Source of the DNA: Colwellia psychrerythraea
GTDB lineage: Bacteria; Pseudomonadota; Gammaproteobacteria; Enterobacterales; Alteromonadaceae
Direction: 5' to 3'
DNA: 64,000 bases
Assembly: GCF_000764225.1 (NCBI RefSeq)
Contig: NZ_JQED01000056.1
Location: 62,001 to 126,000, forward strand
The notes beneath the pieces were generated by a model that saw only the letters and a program-made list of their open reading frames with translations, was not told where the DNA came from and ran no database searches. This document shows positions 9,098 through 17,568 of the stretch, piece after piece. The translations under genes and the position numbers were made by a program. Within the stretch, counting starts at the first letter, position 1. Every line of letters starts with the position of its first letter.

Positions 9098-9413
9098 ATT
9101 GTGTGTTAGTTAGCAATGTTAGCGTTATATGAACGTATTAGTGAAAGTGATATTTAGCCTTGGTGCAGAGTTTATTTAGCACAGACTTAATCATTGTGCA
9201 CCTGAGTTGCACTAACCAATCGTTATTATACTTTTTCTTCATCGATAATGTAGCGAACGAAGTGAGTAAATTAGATATTTGATATATTCATTCACTGCTA
9301 TCTGTAAAGTTCTTAATAATTTGATATTATAAGCGGCATAACACTTCAGGCTATTTGTGCAAAAATAGCCTGATTATTACAAACGCTAAACCCAAAGTTA
9401 AATTGAGAAAATA
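9098..9413. other. Intergenic, with stem-loop at 9346-9373
   Basis: No gene seen. A perfect 11-bp inverted repeat, TCAGGCTATTT / AAATAGCCTGA with a 6-nt loop, lies at 9346-9373, 41 bp before the DUF2999 start. It has a short TTATT tail, so it could be an attenuator or a terminator of a transcript from upstream. Confidence 0.45.
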
Positions 9414-9674
9414 ATGAACCCGATTATTCAAATTTTAAAAGACCAAAATATCAGTGATGATAAAATTAATGAAATGTTTCAGGCCCTTACTGATAACCCA
9501 ATGATGGCAATGGCATTCATTACGCAACTGGGCATCCCACCAGAGAAATTACAAGCTATTATGAGCTTAGTAATGGCTGATCCAGGTCTTATCGAGCAAG
9601 CGGTTAACGAATTAGGTTTAGACTATTCTAAAGTAGAGGAAGCTAAGGCGAAATTAAAAGCGGGTGATGCTTAA
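9414..9674 (+). CDS. DUF2999-family small protein
   Basis: Acidic, all-helical, cytoplasmic protein of 86 residues: MNPIIQILKDQNISDDKI at the start, a Met-rich centre (NPMMAMAFITQLGIPPEKL) and a lysine-rich tail. This matches the small DUF2999 family found in Vibrio, Shewanella and Colwellia. Function unknown. Its stop overlaps the start of the next gene (TAATGA), so the two form an operon. Confidence 0.75.
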   Translation: MNPIIQILKDQNISDDKINEMFQALTDNPMMAMAFITQLGIPPEKLQAIMSLVMADPGLIEQAVNELGLDYSKVEEAKAKLKAGDA

Positions 9675-10042
9675 TGAGCACTCTAGCAATAAATGTTGCC
9701 TTAGCTGATTTTATCAAACAGTTGAATGTAAATGCTGAGCAAGTTAGCTTTGAACAAGTGATGCAAGTTATTAGTGAAAACTATAATTACCTTCCTGCAA
9801 CATTCAGTAATGGTGATTTACTTAATGAAGCAGGAACGAACGAAGGCTCATGTAAAATATTTTATTTTGCTAAACTCAATAAGTTAACTGAACAACAAAC
9901 CTTGGCTTGTTTTGGCCGTTTTTATCGTGAAGATGTGGTGAATAACCCCGAAGGAACAGACCACGGTAATATTCGTAACTTTATGCTACATGGCTGGAAT
10001 AAAGTAGAGTTCAACTCGGTTGCCTTGACGCCACTTACCTAA
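9674..10042 (+). CDS. HopJ-type protein
   Basis: Protein of 122 residues matching the HopJ family: FSNGDLLNEAGTNEGSCKIF, LTEQQTLACFGRFYREDV, then a stretch beginning NPEGTDHGNIRNFM. The family is named after a Pseudomonas syringae protein once listed as a type III effector, yet it is widespread in free-living marine bacteria, so an effector role here is unlikely. No signal peptide. The ATG overlaps the stop of the DUF2999 gene. Confidence 0.85.
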   Translation: MSTLAINVALADFIKQLNVNAEQVSFEQVMQVISENYNYLPATFSNGDLLNEAGTNEGSCKIFYFAKLNKLTEQQTLACFGRFYREDVVNNPEGTDHGNIRNFMLHGWNKVEFNSVALTPLT

Positions 10043-10181
10043 CTTCTCCTGTTCCAATGGTTGACTAAGGTATTTAGATAAAGTGTATTGTTCATGCACT
10101 TTATTTGTTGCTTTCTTAATCTTTACATAGCGTATTTCCTACCTCGCTTAAACCTACAAAACCTAACGTAAGGTGATTACT

Positions 10182-11171
10182 TTGCAATATATCCATGTTG
10201 ATGACCCGCAATCATTAGTGTTTAGTCAGACCGATATGCCTGAAATAGCGGCGGATGAGTGTTTAATTAAAGTCCACGCTATTGGTGTTAATCGTGCTGA
10301 TCTATTGCAACGAGCAGGAAAGTATCCGGCCCCTGCTGGCGAGTCACCAATCCTAGGTCTGGAAGTCTCAGGTGAAATTATTCAATGTGGTGAGGCCATT
10401 GCTAATAATCATCAGGGGAAAGCATGGCAGGTCGGGGATAAAGTTTTCGGGTTAGTTGCTGGTGGCGGATATGCGCAATATGTCAAAGTAAAAGCGGGGC
10501 AACTAATTTCCTTACCTGACCACTTTACCTTTGAGCAAGGAGCCGCTTGTGCAGAAGTCTTTTTAACGGCTTACCAGAGTTTATTCAGTATTGCGAGCGT
10601 AGCAGTTAAAAATAAGGTGCTGATACATGCTGGTGCGAGTGGCGTGGGCAGCGCAGCGATACAACTGGCTAAAGCGAGACATTGCCATGTTACGGTCACT
10701 GTGGGTAGTGAAGCTAAAGCTAAAGCTTGTTTAGCGCTAGGCGCTGATTGTACTATAAACTATCAAAATACTGACTTTGTGGAATGGTCGAAAGAAAATG
10801 ATTCAATAGGCTATGATGTAATTGTTGATGTGGTTAGTGGTGAGTATTTAGCTAAAAACATTAACGTTGCAGCACTTGATGGACACATAGTGACTTTATC
10901 AATGTTAGGTGGTCGGTATTGCTCACAAGTTGATATTGCTAAGCTGTTGGCCAAAAGGTTAACGGTATCCGCTTCAACCTTGCGTAATCGTAGTGAAGAC
11001 TACAAAGCTCAACTCGTTGCCAGTTTTACTCGAGATTTTTATGCAGATTTAGTTAATGGTAAAATTAAACCGGTCATTGATTCGACTTATCCATGGCAAC
11101 AAGTCGAGCAAGCCCATGAGAAAATGGCGCAAAATAATAATATTGGCAAATTAATTTTACTGGTAAATTGA
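10182..11171 (+). CDS. NAD(P)H quinone oxidoreductase, PIG3/zeta-crystallin type
   Basis: Medium-chain dehydrogenase/reductase of about 329 residues without zinc ligands, expected to reduce quinones with NADPH. The N-terminal GroES-like part has the conserved IGVNRADLLQRAGKYPAP and PILGLEVSGEI; the Rossmann part has VLIHAGASGVGSAAIQLAK. The C-terminus HEKMAQNNNIGKLIL is typical. I prefer TTG at 10182 because AAGGTG sits 7 nt ahead; a GTG at 10173 would use part of that same ribosome site as its codon. Standalone gene. Confidence 0.87.
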   Translation: MQYIHVDDPQSLVFSQTDMPEIAADECLIKVHAIGVNRADLLQRAGKYPAPAGESPILGLEVSGEIIQCGEAIANNHQGKAWQVGDKVFGLVAGGGYAQYVKVKAGQLISLPDHFTFEQGAACAEVFLTAYQSLFSIASVAVKNKVLIHAGASGVGSAAIQLAKARHCHVTVTVGSEAKAKACLALGADCTINYQNTDFVEWSKENDSIGYDVIVDVVSGEYLAKNINVAALDGHIVTLSMLGGRYCSQVDIAKLLAKRLTVSASTLRNRSEDYKAQLVASFTRDFYADLVNGKIKPVIDSTYPWQQVEQAHEKMAQNNNIGKLILLVN

Positions 11172-11256
11172 CTTTTAATGACAGGCATAAAATGAAGAGC
11201 CAGCTACCATTAACTCGCCCCTATTCTTATGACATTTTTATGGCTTTTCTTTGACA

Positions 11257-12207
11257 TTAGTGCACTGTTTTTTTAGTTACTTTCATAATAGCTATAGAGA
11301 TGAATACCAGCAGCGCACCTAATAAAAAACCAACAAGTAAATCTATTACCAGTGGCGTGATTACAACCATAAACCCAGAAAGAACGGGGAGGGTACTGGC
11401 AAAATTTGTCGCTGATTCAATTGTGTGATGAAAAGTAGGAACGCCATGAGTGATAAGTGAGCCGCCGACTAACCACATAGCGACCGTACCGGCAACCGCT
11501 AAAAACTTCATTAGTTTGGGCGCAAAAGAAATCATAAAATAACCCAAAGCACGTTTTGTTTTTGCCCAAAAGTTTTTTGATTTATCTTTAATAAGTAACA
11601 AACCACCATCATCAATTTTTACAATACCAGCAACCAAGCCATAAACCCCAATAGTCATCAGGATAGCAATAAAAATTAACACTGATATTTGTGTTGTTAT
11701 CGGCTTATCAGCAACAGTACCAAGTGCAATAATAATAATTTCTGCAGAGAGAATAAAATCAGTTCGAATAGCACCTTTAATTTTTTCTTTTTCATAAAGG
11801 GTGATATCAATATTCTCATCTTGCAGTGCGGCTATATGCTTTTGATGTTGTTCTTTGTGCACTTCTTTATGATAAAATTTATGCCATACTTTCTCGAAGC
11901 CTTCATAACACAAATAAGCGCCACCAAGCATTAACAAAGGCATTATTACCATTGGAAGAAAGTAACTCAGCAATAAAGCAATAGGCACTAAAATAGCTTT
12001 GTTAAGCATAGAGCCTTTAAAAACTGCCCAGACAACAGGCAACTCCCTGTCTGCTTTCAAACCACCTGATAGTTGCTCTGCATTTACAGCCAAATCATCA
12101 CCTAGTACTCCCGCGGTTTTTTTAGCGGCAACCTTGGATAATACTGCTACATCATCTAGCAACATGGCAATATCATCTAATAAGGTTAGCAAACTTGCAC
12201 TAGCCAT
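11257..12207 (-). CDS. yedI: DUF808-family inner membrane protein (YedI-like)
   Basis: Polytopic membrane protein of 316 residues. The conserved N-terminus ASASLLTLLDDIAMLLDD and KKTAGVLGDDLAVNAEQLSG is diagnostic of the DUF808/YedI family; about seven hydrophobic segments follow, with a charged loop KEVHKEQHQKH and the conserved EKEKIKGAIRTDFILSAEI. Function unknown. Monocistronic. Confidence 0.88.
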   Translation of the reverse strand: MASASLLTLLDDIAMLLDDVAVLSKVAAKKTAGVLGDDLAVNAEQLSGGLKADRELPVVWAVFKGSMLNKAILVPIALLLSYFLPMVIMPLLMLGGAYLCYEGFEKVWHKFYHKEVHKEQHQKHIAALQDENIDITLYEKEKIKGAIRTDFILSAEIIIIALGTVADKPITTQISVLIFIAILMTIGVYGLVAGIVKIDDGGLLLIKDKSKNFWAKTKRALGYFMISFAPKLMKFLAVAGTVAMWLVGGSLITHGVPTFHHTIESATNFASTLPVLSGFMVVITPLVIDLLVGFLLGALLVFISIAIMKVTKKTVH

Positions 12208-12377
12208 AGAAATCCTTGTAAATTATTTTTCGATTAATTAAACCTGTAACTTAAACACTATATTTACCTTAAGGCTGTTTTTCAATGATAACCTTTAATG
12301 GAGCGTGTTGATTCTTAATGTATTAATTATAATGTGGGGGAGTTTATAGCTGGGCGTATACAATATTGAGGGCATAA

Positions 12378-12408
12378 AAAAACCGATAAAAGCTATTTAT
12401 CGGTTTTT
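12378..12408. terminator. Rho-independent terminator
   Basis: AAAAACCGATAAA pairs with TTTATCGGTTTTT around AGCTA. T-tracts lie on both sides, so it works in both directions; on the minus strand it ends the small gene at 12436. Confidence 0.85.
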
Positions 12409-12435
12409 ATTATTTAATTGGCTTTAAGCTGTAGC

Positions 12436-12624
12436 TTAAACGCGCGCTTCTTTAGCTTCAATTGTACAGGCTTTTTCTTCAATGATTAAACCCGCTTCAA
12501 CTGCGTCAATTGCGCGTTGGTCATGCTTGTTAGCAGGACAGCCACAAGTGTGATCGCTAACGTTGTGTAAACGAGCTTGTTCTAGGTGCCATTGTGCTAC
12601 TTTGATATGTTGATCAACATTCAT
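12436..12624 (-). CDS. Small conserved hypothetical protein
   Basis: Protein of 62 residues with a good ribosome site (GGAG, 8 nt ahead) and its own terminator. It reads as two amphipathic helices (QHIKVAQWHLEQARLH and RAIDAVEAGLIIEEKACTI) joined by a loop with HTCGCP. I do not recognise the family. The Cys pair with nearby His residues might bind metal, which is speculation. Confidence 0.65.
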   Translation of the reverse strand: MNVDQHIKVAQWHLEQARLHNVSDHTCGCPANKHDQRAIDAVEAGLIIEEKACTIEAKEARV

Positions 12625-12861
12625 ATTATTCTCCAGGACATTTTGATGAGTGAAATTATCACGATTGATAAGATGGCTAGATTGTAATGAAAAAAATAGC
12701 AGTGTCTAGAGCTGAAGCACTAAAAATGACAAGAAATTAACAATATGTTTTAATACTAGAATATAAGACGGTAATATGTTGATATTTTGTAGTCTTAATT
12801 ATTACTTGATAAAGACTTATATATTGTGGCAAATCAAAGCATAACATGATGGAGATAATCT

Positions 12862-13401
12862 GTGACCAATCCAATTAGTGAAGGTATCAAAAGATTGCGT
12901 GCTCAGCATAAGTTAACACAAACTAAGCTAGCGGATATGGCTGACATTCCAAGGGCAACTTTGGCTAACATGGAAAGTGAACAATCCAACCCAAGCATAA
13001 CGCTAGTTGTCAAAGTGGCGCAGGCATTGGGCGTTTCAGTCGATGATTTAATTAGTAGGCAGTCTGCCCATGTCACCGAAGTTTCGCGTAAAGATATGCC
13101 GGTTACTCAATTAGATAATGGCAGATTTTCAAGCACACGAACGAGCCCTATTAGTACTCAGAAATTACAAATCAATGATATTAAAATGAAACCTAATTGT
13201 TATAGCAAAGGCGTACCACATCCAGAAGGGAGTCATGAGTTATTTTTATGCCTAGAAGGGAGTGCCTGTGTAGAAGTACAAGGAGAGGAATATGTTGTAG
13301 AAGCGGGTAACCTAATTTATTTCCATGGCCATCTTCCACACTGTTATGGCAATAAAAGCACGAAACAGGTCAATGCGGTTGCGGTAGTCTTTATGGCATA
13401 G
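12862..13401 (+). CDS. XRE-family regulator with cupin sensor domain
   Basis: Transcription factor of 179 residues. Residues 8-62 are a helix-turn-helix (IKRLRAQHKLTQTKLADM, then IPRATLANMESEQSNPSI), and about 105-175 form a cupin with HPEGSHELFLCLEGSACVEV and GNLIYFHGHLPHCYGN. This architecture is common in small-molecule-responsive repressors of the PuuR/SutR type. GTG start at 12862 with GGAG ahead. No linked metabolic gene identifies the target; the ligand is unknown. Confidence 0.85.
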   Translation: MTNPISEGIKRLRAQHKLTQTKLADMADIPRATLANMESEQSNPSITLVVKVAQALGVSVDDLISRQSAHVTEVSRKDMPVTQLDNGRFSSTRTSPISTQKLQINDIKMKPNCYSKGVPHPEGSHELFLCLEGSACVEVQGEEYVVEAGNLIYFHGHLPHCYGNKSTKQVNAVAVVFMA

Positions 13402-13450
13402 TTAATTACAGTAACTACCTTGGATTTTATACGAAAAGAGATATGTAGAT

Positions 13451-13633
13451 TGGTTGCGGGAGCCAGATTTGAAATAGCCAATGACGACTTTCGGCCATTT
13501 ATAAGTAATAGCCCGACGAGTATAATGATTTGTTGTGAGTTTTGTTTAATTTGATATGAAAATTGGTTGCGAGAGCCAGATTTGAATTAAACAATGACGA
13601 CTTTCGGCCAATTATAAGTAATAGCCCGACGAG
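13451..13633 (-). pseudogene. Two decayed initiator-tRNA copies in tandem
   Basis: The acceptor/T-arm end TGGTTGCG(G/A)GAGCCAGATTTGAA is recognisable at 13451 and 13564. The anticodon arm has an enlarged loop (TTCGGCCATTTATAAGTAATAGCC-like, given here only as a pattern) and the 5' third of the gene is missing. The two copies and the spacer after each are a near-identical direct duplication of about 113 bp. Confidence 0.7.
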
Positions 13634-13676
13634 TATAATGATTTGTTGTGAGTTTTGTTTAATTTGATATGAAAAT

Positions 13677-13753
<77 letters not shown>

Positions 13754-13843
13754 TCCGAATGACCTACATTGAAGTAGGAAAGCCAAGTTGTTTTGATTCA
13801 AACTTAAGAATTATTTTTATACTTATCGTTTAAAACGTTAAGT

Positions 13844-13920
<77 letters not shown>

Positions 13921-13998
13921 TCCGAATGGTTTAAATATCACTATTGCTAGAAACATTTAAACAAGCCAATAATTGTTTTACTTCTATTATCAGAGAAT

Positions 13999-14096
13999 TG
14001 GTTGCGGTAGCCAGATTTGAAAAAAACATGACGACCTTCGGCTATTTATAATGAACAGCCCGACGAGCTTGAACTTTTAGGCTGCTCCATCCCGCG
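13999..14096 (-). pseudogene. Decayed tRNA-fMet copy with expanded arms
   Basis: Both ends of the tRNA are still readable (TGGTTGCGGTAGCC ... GCTCCATCCCGCG). The T-loop, anticodon loop and D-loop regions carry insertions, making it about 98 nt, and the CAT anticodon is lost. The insertion pattern matches the copy at 14,723. Confidence 0.7.
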
Positions 14097-14155
14097 TCCG
14101 AATGACCTACAGTAAAGTAGGAAAGCCAAGCTGTTTTAATTCAAACTTAAGAATT

Positions 14156-14212
14156 AGTTGCGGAAGCCAGATTTGATAACAAACATGACGACCTTCGGCT
14201 ATTTATACTTTA
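14156..14212 (-). pseudogene. Decayed 3' half of tRNA-fMet
   Basis: Only the acceptor 3' strand, T arm and part of the anticodon arm remain (AGTTGCGGAAGCCAGATTTG, then GACGACCTTCGGCTATTTAT). Confidence 0.6.
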
Positions 14213-14219
14213 GCAAAGT

Positions 14220-14296
<77 letters not shown>

Positions 14297-14386
14297 TCCG
14301 AATGACCTACATTGAAGTAGGAAAGCCAAGTTGTTTTGATTCAAACTTAAGAATTATTTTTATACTTATCGTTTTAAACGTCAAGT

Positions 14387-14463
<77 letters not shown>

Positions 14464-14521
14464 TCCGAATGACCTACATTGAAGTAGGAAAGCCAAGTTA
14501 TTTTAATTCAAACTTAAGAAT

Positions 14522-14575
14522 TGGTTGTTGGAGCCCTTATCTTATGAAAAAGGAACTGACGACCTGCTCTTTATA
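14522..14575 (-). pseudogene. Decayed tRNA-fMet fragment with T-loop insertion
   Basis: TGGTTGTTGGAGCC and GGAACTGACGACC are the 3' end and T-arm of the tRNA, split by about 17 inserted bases; the anticodon and D arms are missing. Confidence 0.5.
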
Positions 14576-14587
14576 CTTGAGTGAAGT

Positions 14588-14664
<77 letters not shown>

Positions 14665-14722
14665 TCCGAATGACCTACATTGAAGTAGGAAAGCCAAGTT
14701 GTTTTAATTCAAACTTAAGAAT

Positions 14723-14821
14723 TGGTTGCAGTAGCCAAATTTGATAACAAACATGACGACCTTCGGCTATTTATAATGAACAGCCCGACGAGGTTGAACT
14801 TTTAGGCTGCTCCATCCAGCG
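14723..14821 (-). pseudogene. Decayed tRNA-fMet copy, first in the transcript
   Basis: Ends recognisable (TGGTTGCAGTAGCC ... GCTCCATCCAGCG), with the same expanded anticodon region as the copy at 13,999 and extra point changes in the acceptor stem. Confidence 0.65.
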
Positions 14822-14934
14822 TCCGAATGGTTTAATTATAACTATTGCTAGTATATATTTAAACAAGCCACAATATTTTACTTCTTATTGTGAGAAGTTT
14901 CTTTCAAAAAGGTTACTCCCTGAAAGCGATGCGT

Positions 14935-14963
14935 ATAGTAAGGATAGAGCATCGATAAAGCAA
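14935..14963 (-). promoter_or_regulatory. Probable promoter of the tRNA-fMet array
   Basis: On the minus strand: -35 TTGCTT, 17-bp spacer, -10 TACTAT, then ACGCATCGC. It points into the array, and the first unit it would transcribe is a decayed copy. Confidence 0.5.
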
Positions 14964-15075
14964 GCGCTTTTATAAAAAAAACACCGTTAGCTCGAATGTT
15001 ATCCGTTACGGGTGAAATTTAGGCTGTTTTAGTCAGTTAAAGTTAACTTTTGTTTATGTGCTTTGTGTTTATGTA

Positions 15076-15081
15076 TATAAT
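15076..15081 (+). promoter_or_regulatory. -10 box of rlmKL
   Basis: TATAAT 43 bp before the start codon and followed by CGCG; no clear -35. Confidence 0.35.
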
Positions 15082-15123
15082 CGCGCCCAAAGTTTACTCT
15101 GCTGCTTACTCTGGAAAGTCACC

Positions 15124-17271
15124 ATGAAAGAATCCACACAACAATTTTTAGCCTTAACATCTCCAGGTATTGAAGTTTTACTGTTTGATGAGATAAAAAA
15201 CTTCGGCGCACTTAATGTAATACAAAAACCTGAAGGTGTATATTTTCAAGCATCTTTGGCGTTGGGATATAAAATATCGCTTTGGACACGTCTTGCTACT
15301 CGTATCATGCTTAAATTAGGTGAGGGGGAAGCGAAAGATAAAGATGAACTGTTCAAAGCAGCTAGTAGTGTAAACTGGCCTGAGGTTTTTAACTCAACCA
15401 CTTCCTTTGCAATCGATTTTGTTGGTTACAGCGAAGAAATTCGTAATAGTCAGTTTGGAGGCTTAACGATAAAGGATGCAATCGTTGATCAATTTAGAGA
15501 TCAAGGCTTTGAGCGTCCAGATGTTGATAAAAAATCACCACAAATTAGTTTTCAAGCACGTTTATTAAGAGATCATGTAACCATTTTTCTTGATTTTTCA
15601 GGCCGTGGATTATTCCAGCGGGGATATCGTGAACATAGTGGGGCAGCACCGTTAAAAGAAAACTTAGCCGCAGCATTGATAATACGCTCTGGATGGTTGA
15701 ATGATACCAGTAAGCCTTTAGTGGATCCTATGTGTGGTTCGGGTACCATTTTGATCGAAGCTGTGTCTATGGCAGCTAAACAAGCACCTGCAATTGACAG
15801 AACGTCATGGGGCTTTGAGTCATGGTTATTACATGATGATGATTTATGGCAAGAGCAATTGTCACAAGCTGTAGCAGCGTCAGCCGAAAGTTTAGATAAA
15901 CTAAAGATAAAAGTATTTGGTATTGACATTGACAGTCGTGTTTTAAAAACGGCACAACAAAATGCTCGTAATGCACATTTACAGCAATACATTGAATTTT
16001 CATGTAAAAACACTAATGACATGAATAATACTTTTGGGGGCCCTGGTACCGTTTTATTTAACCCTCCTTATGGTGAACGTATAGGTGAATTACCTGAATT
16101 AGTTGAAAATTTCGTGTTGTTTGGCCAAAAACTTAAAGCACAATTTATAGATTGGCGTGTCGCAATATTGACGGCAAATATTGACCTACTTGCTATGTTG
16201 AAACTGTCTAGTTTCAAACGGTACAAATTTAAAAACGGCCCATTGGATTGTCAACTGGCTTTATACAATGTTGATGACAAACAAAGGGCAAAAGATGCCG
16301 TAAATCCGCAATCTGAGTTTGCTGAGCAAGATAGTGCTTTTGCAAACCGACTTAAGAAAAACCGTAAGAACTTGAAGGGCTGGTTAAAATCAAATGACAT
16401 TGAAGCCTACCGTTTATATGATGGAGACATCCCTGAATATAATGTAGCTATTGATATTTATGGTGAGTACTTGGTGATACAAGAGTATTCAGCACCTAAA
16501 ACGATTGAAGAAGACAAAGCGAAAAAACGTCTGCAAGAAGTTATCTATTGGGCTCCAAAAGTATTAGCTATACCCACAGATAAAGTTGTGTTGAAAACGC
16601 GAGCCAAGCAAAAGGGTAGTAATCAATATCAACGTTTAGACAAATCTAAACAATCTCTTACTATTAATGAGCATGGCGCTAAGTTTAAAATTAACTTATG
16701 GGATTACCTTGATACGGGCTTGTTTTTAGACCATAGAAAAACCCGTCAAATAGTGGCAAAGAAATCGCAAGGTAAATCCTTACTTAATTTATTTGCTTAT
16801 ACGGGCTCGGTATCAGTACAAGCGGCAGTTCAAGGCGCTTCATCAATTACAACGGTTGATATGTCTAATACTTATTTAAACTGGGCAGAAGATAACTTTG
16901 CCCTAAATAAGTTGAACGGTCATAAATATCAGTTTATTCAGGCAGACTGCTTGGATTGGTTAAAAAAGAATGTGAATAAGTTTGATATTATCTTTATCGA
17001 TCCACCAACATTTTCGAATTCAAAGCGTATGGAAGATAGCTTTGATGTACAACGTGATCATGTTGCGTTGCTCACTGATGCATTAAAATCGTTAAACAGA
17101 GGTGGAGAAATATTTTTCACTAATAACAAACGTAACTTTAAAATAGATTTTGAAGCGCTAGCTGAACTGGGCTTAACGGCGCAAGCGATGTCCGATGTCA
17201 CTCGTGATAAAGATTTTGCTCGTAATAAGCACATTCATAATAGTTGGTCTATTAGGCGCACAGCGACATAA
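15124..17271 (+). CDS. rlmL: Bifunctional 23S rRNA methyltransferase RlmKL
   Basis: Makes m2G2445 and m7G2069 in 23S rRNA. The 715 residues match the family. A THUMP domain lies in the first 160 residues; the RlmL half has DPMCGSGTILIEA and the N2-guanine catalytic motif NPPYGERIG. The RlmK half has LLNLFAYTGSVSVQAA and IDPPTFSNSKRM. I chose ATG 15124 (MKESTQQFLALTSPGIE) over an in-frame ATG 22 codons upstream because it gives the normal N-terminus. It is followed 11 bp later by the glutaredoxin-like gene and then uup, a gene order also known from other gammaproteobacteria. Confidence 0.95.
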   Translation: MKESTQQFLALTSPGIEVLLFDEIKNFGALNVIQKPEGVYFQASLALGYKISLWTRLATRIMLKLGEGEAKDKDELFKAASSVNWPEVFNSTTSFAIDFVGYSEEIRNSQFGGLTIKDAIVDQFRDQGFERPDVDKKSPQISFQARLLRDHVTIFLDFSGRGLFQRGYREHSGAAPLKENLAAALIIRSGWLNDTSKPLVDPMCGSGTILIEAVSMAAKQAPAIDRTSWGFESWLLHDDDLWQEQLSQAVAASAESLDKLKIKVFGIDIDSRVLKTAQQNARNAHLQQYIEFSCKNTNDMNNTFGGPGTVLFNPPYGERIGELPELVENFVLFGQKLKAQFIDWRVAILTANIDLLAMLKLSSFKRYKFKNGPLDCQLALYNVDDKQRAKDAVNPQSEFAEQDSAFANRLKKNRKNLKGWLKSNDIEAYRLYDGDIPEYNVAIDIYGEYLVIQEYSAPKTIEEDKAKKRLQEVIYWAPKVLAIPTDKVVLKTRAKQKGSNQYQRLDKSKQSLTINEHGAKFKINLWDYLDTGLFLDHRKTRQIVAKKSQGKSLLNLFAYTGSVSVQAAVQGASSITTVDMSNTYLNWAEDNFALNKLNGHKYQFIQADCLDWLKKNVNKFDIIFIDPPTFSNSKRMEDSFDVQRDHVALLTDALKSLNRGGEIFFTNNKRNFKIDFEALAELGLTAQAMSDVTRDKDFARNKHIHNSWSIRRTAT

Positions 17272-17282
17272 ATGGGGCATTT

Positions 17283-17546
17283 ATGAACAAGTATAATTTA
17301 TATGGTAGTGAAGGCTGCCATTTATGTGAACAAGCATTAGCGCTTTGCTTGAATGTTTTACCAAGTGAGCAGTTAACGCAAATTGATATTGTTGAACAAG
17401 AGCGTGTTGATCATGAAGAGAAAACGCTGGTCGAGTTATATGGAGTACACATTCCCGTACTCGAAAAACTAGAGCAAAATAGCAGTAAAAATACTAAATT
17501 ATTTTGGCCTTTTACCCAAGCACAAGTTGAACAATTAAGCCTGTAG
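17283..17546 (+). CDS. Glutaredoxin-like (DUF836) protein
   Basis: Thioredoxin-fold protein of 87 residues with the redox motif CHLC (GCHLCEQA, residues 11-18) and the cis-Pro segment VHIPVLEKL. It is the short DUF836/YfcH-neighbour type often encoded between rlmKL and uup. Cytoplasmic; substrate unknown. Same operon as its neighbours (11 and 22 bp gaps). Confidence 0.85.
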   Translation: MNKYNLYGSEGCHLCEQALALCLNVLPSEQLTQIDIVEQERVDHEEKTLVELYGVHIPVLEKLEQNSSKNTKLFWPFTQAQVEQLSL

Positions 17547-17568
17547 CAATTACAAGAATTATGGAATT

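Noticed and set aside
9674..10042. Type III secretion effector
   Set aside because: The family name suggests it, but no secretion genes or signals are present and the family is widespread in free-living bacteria.
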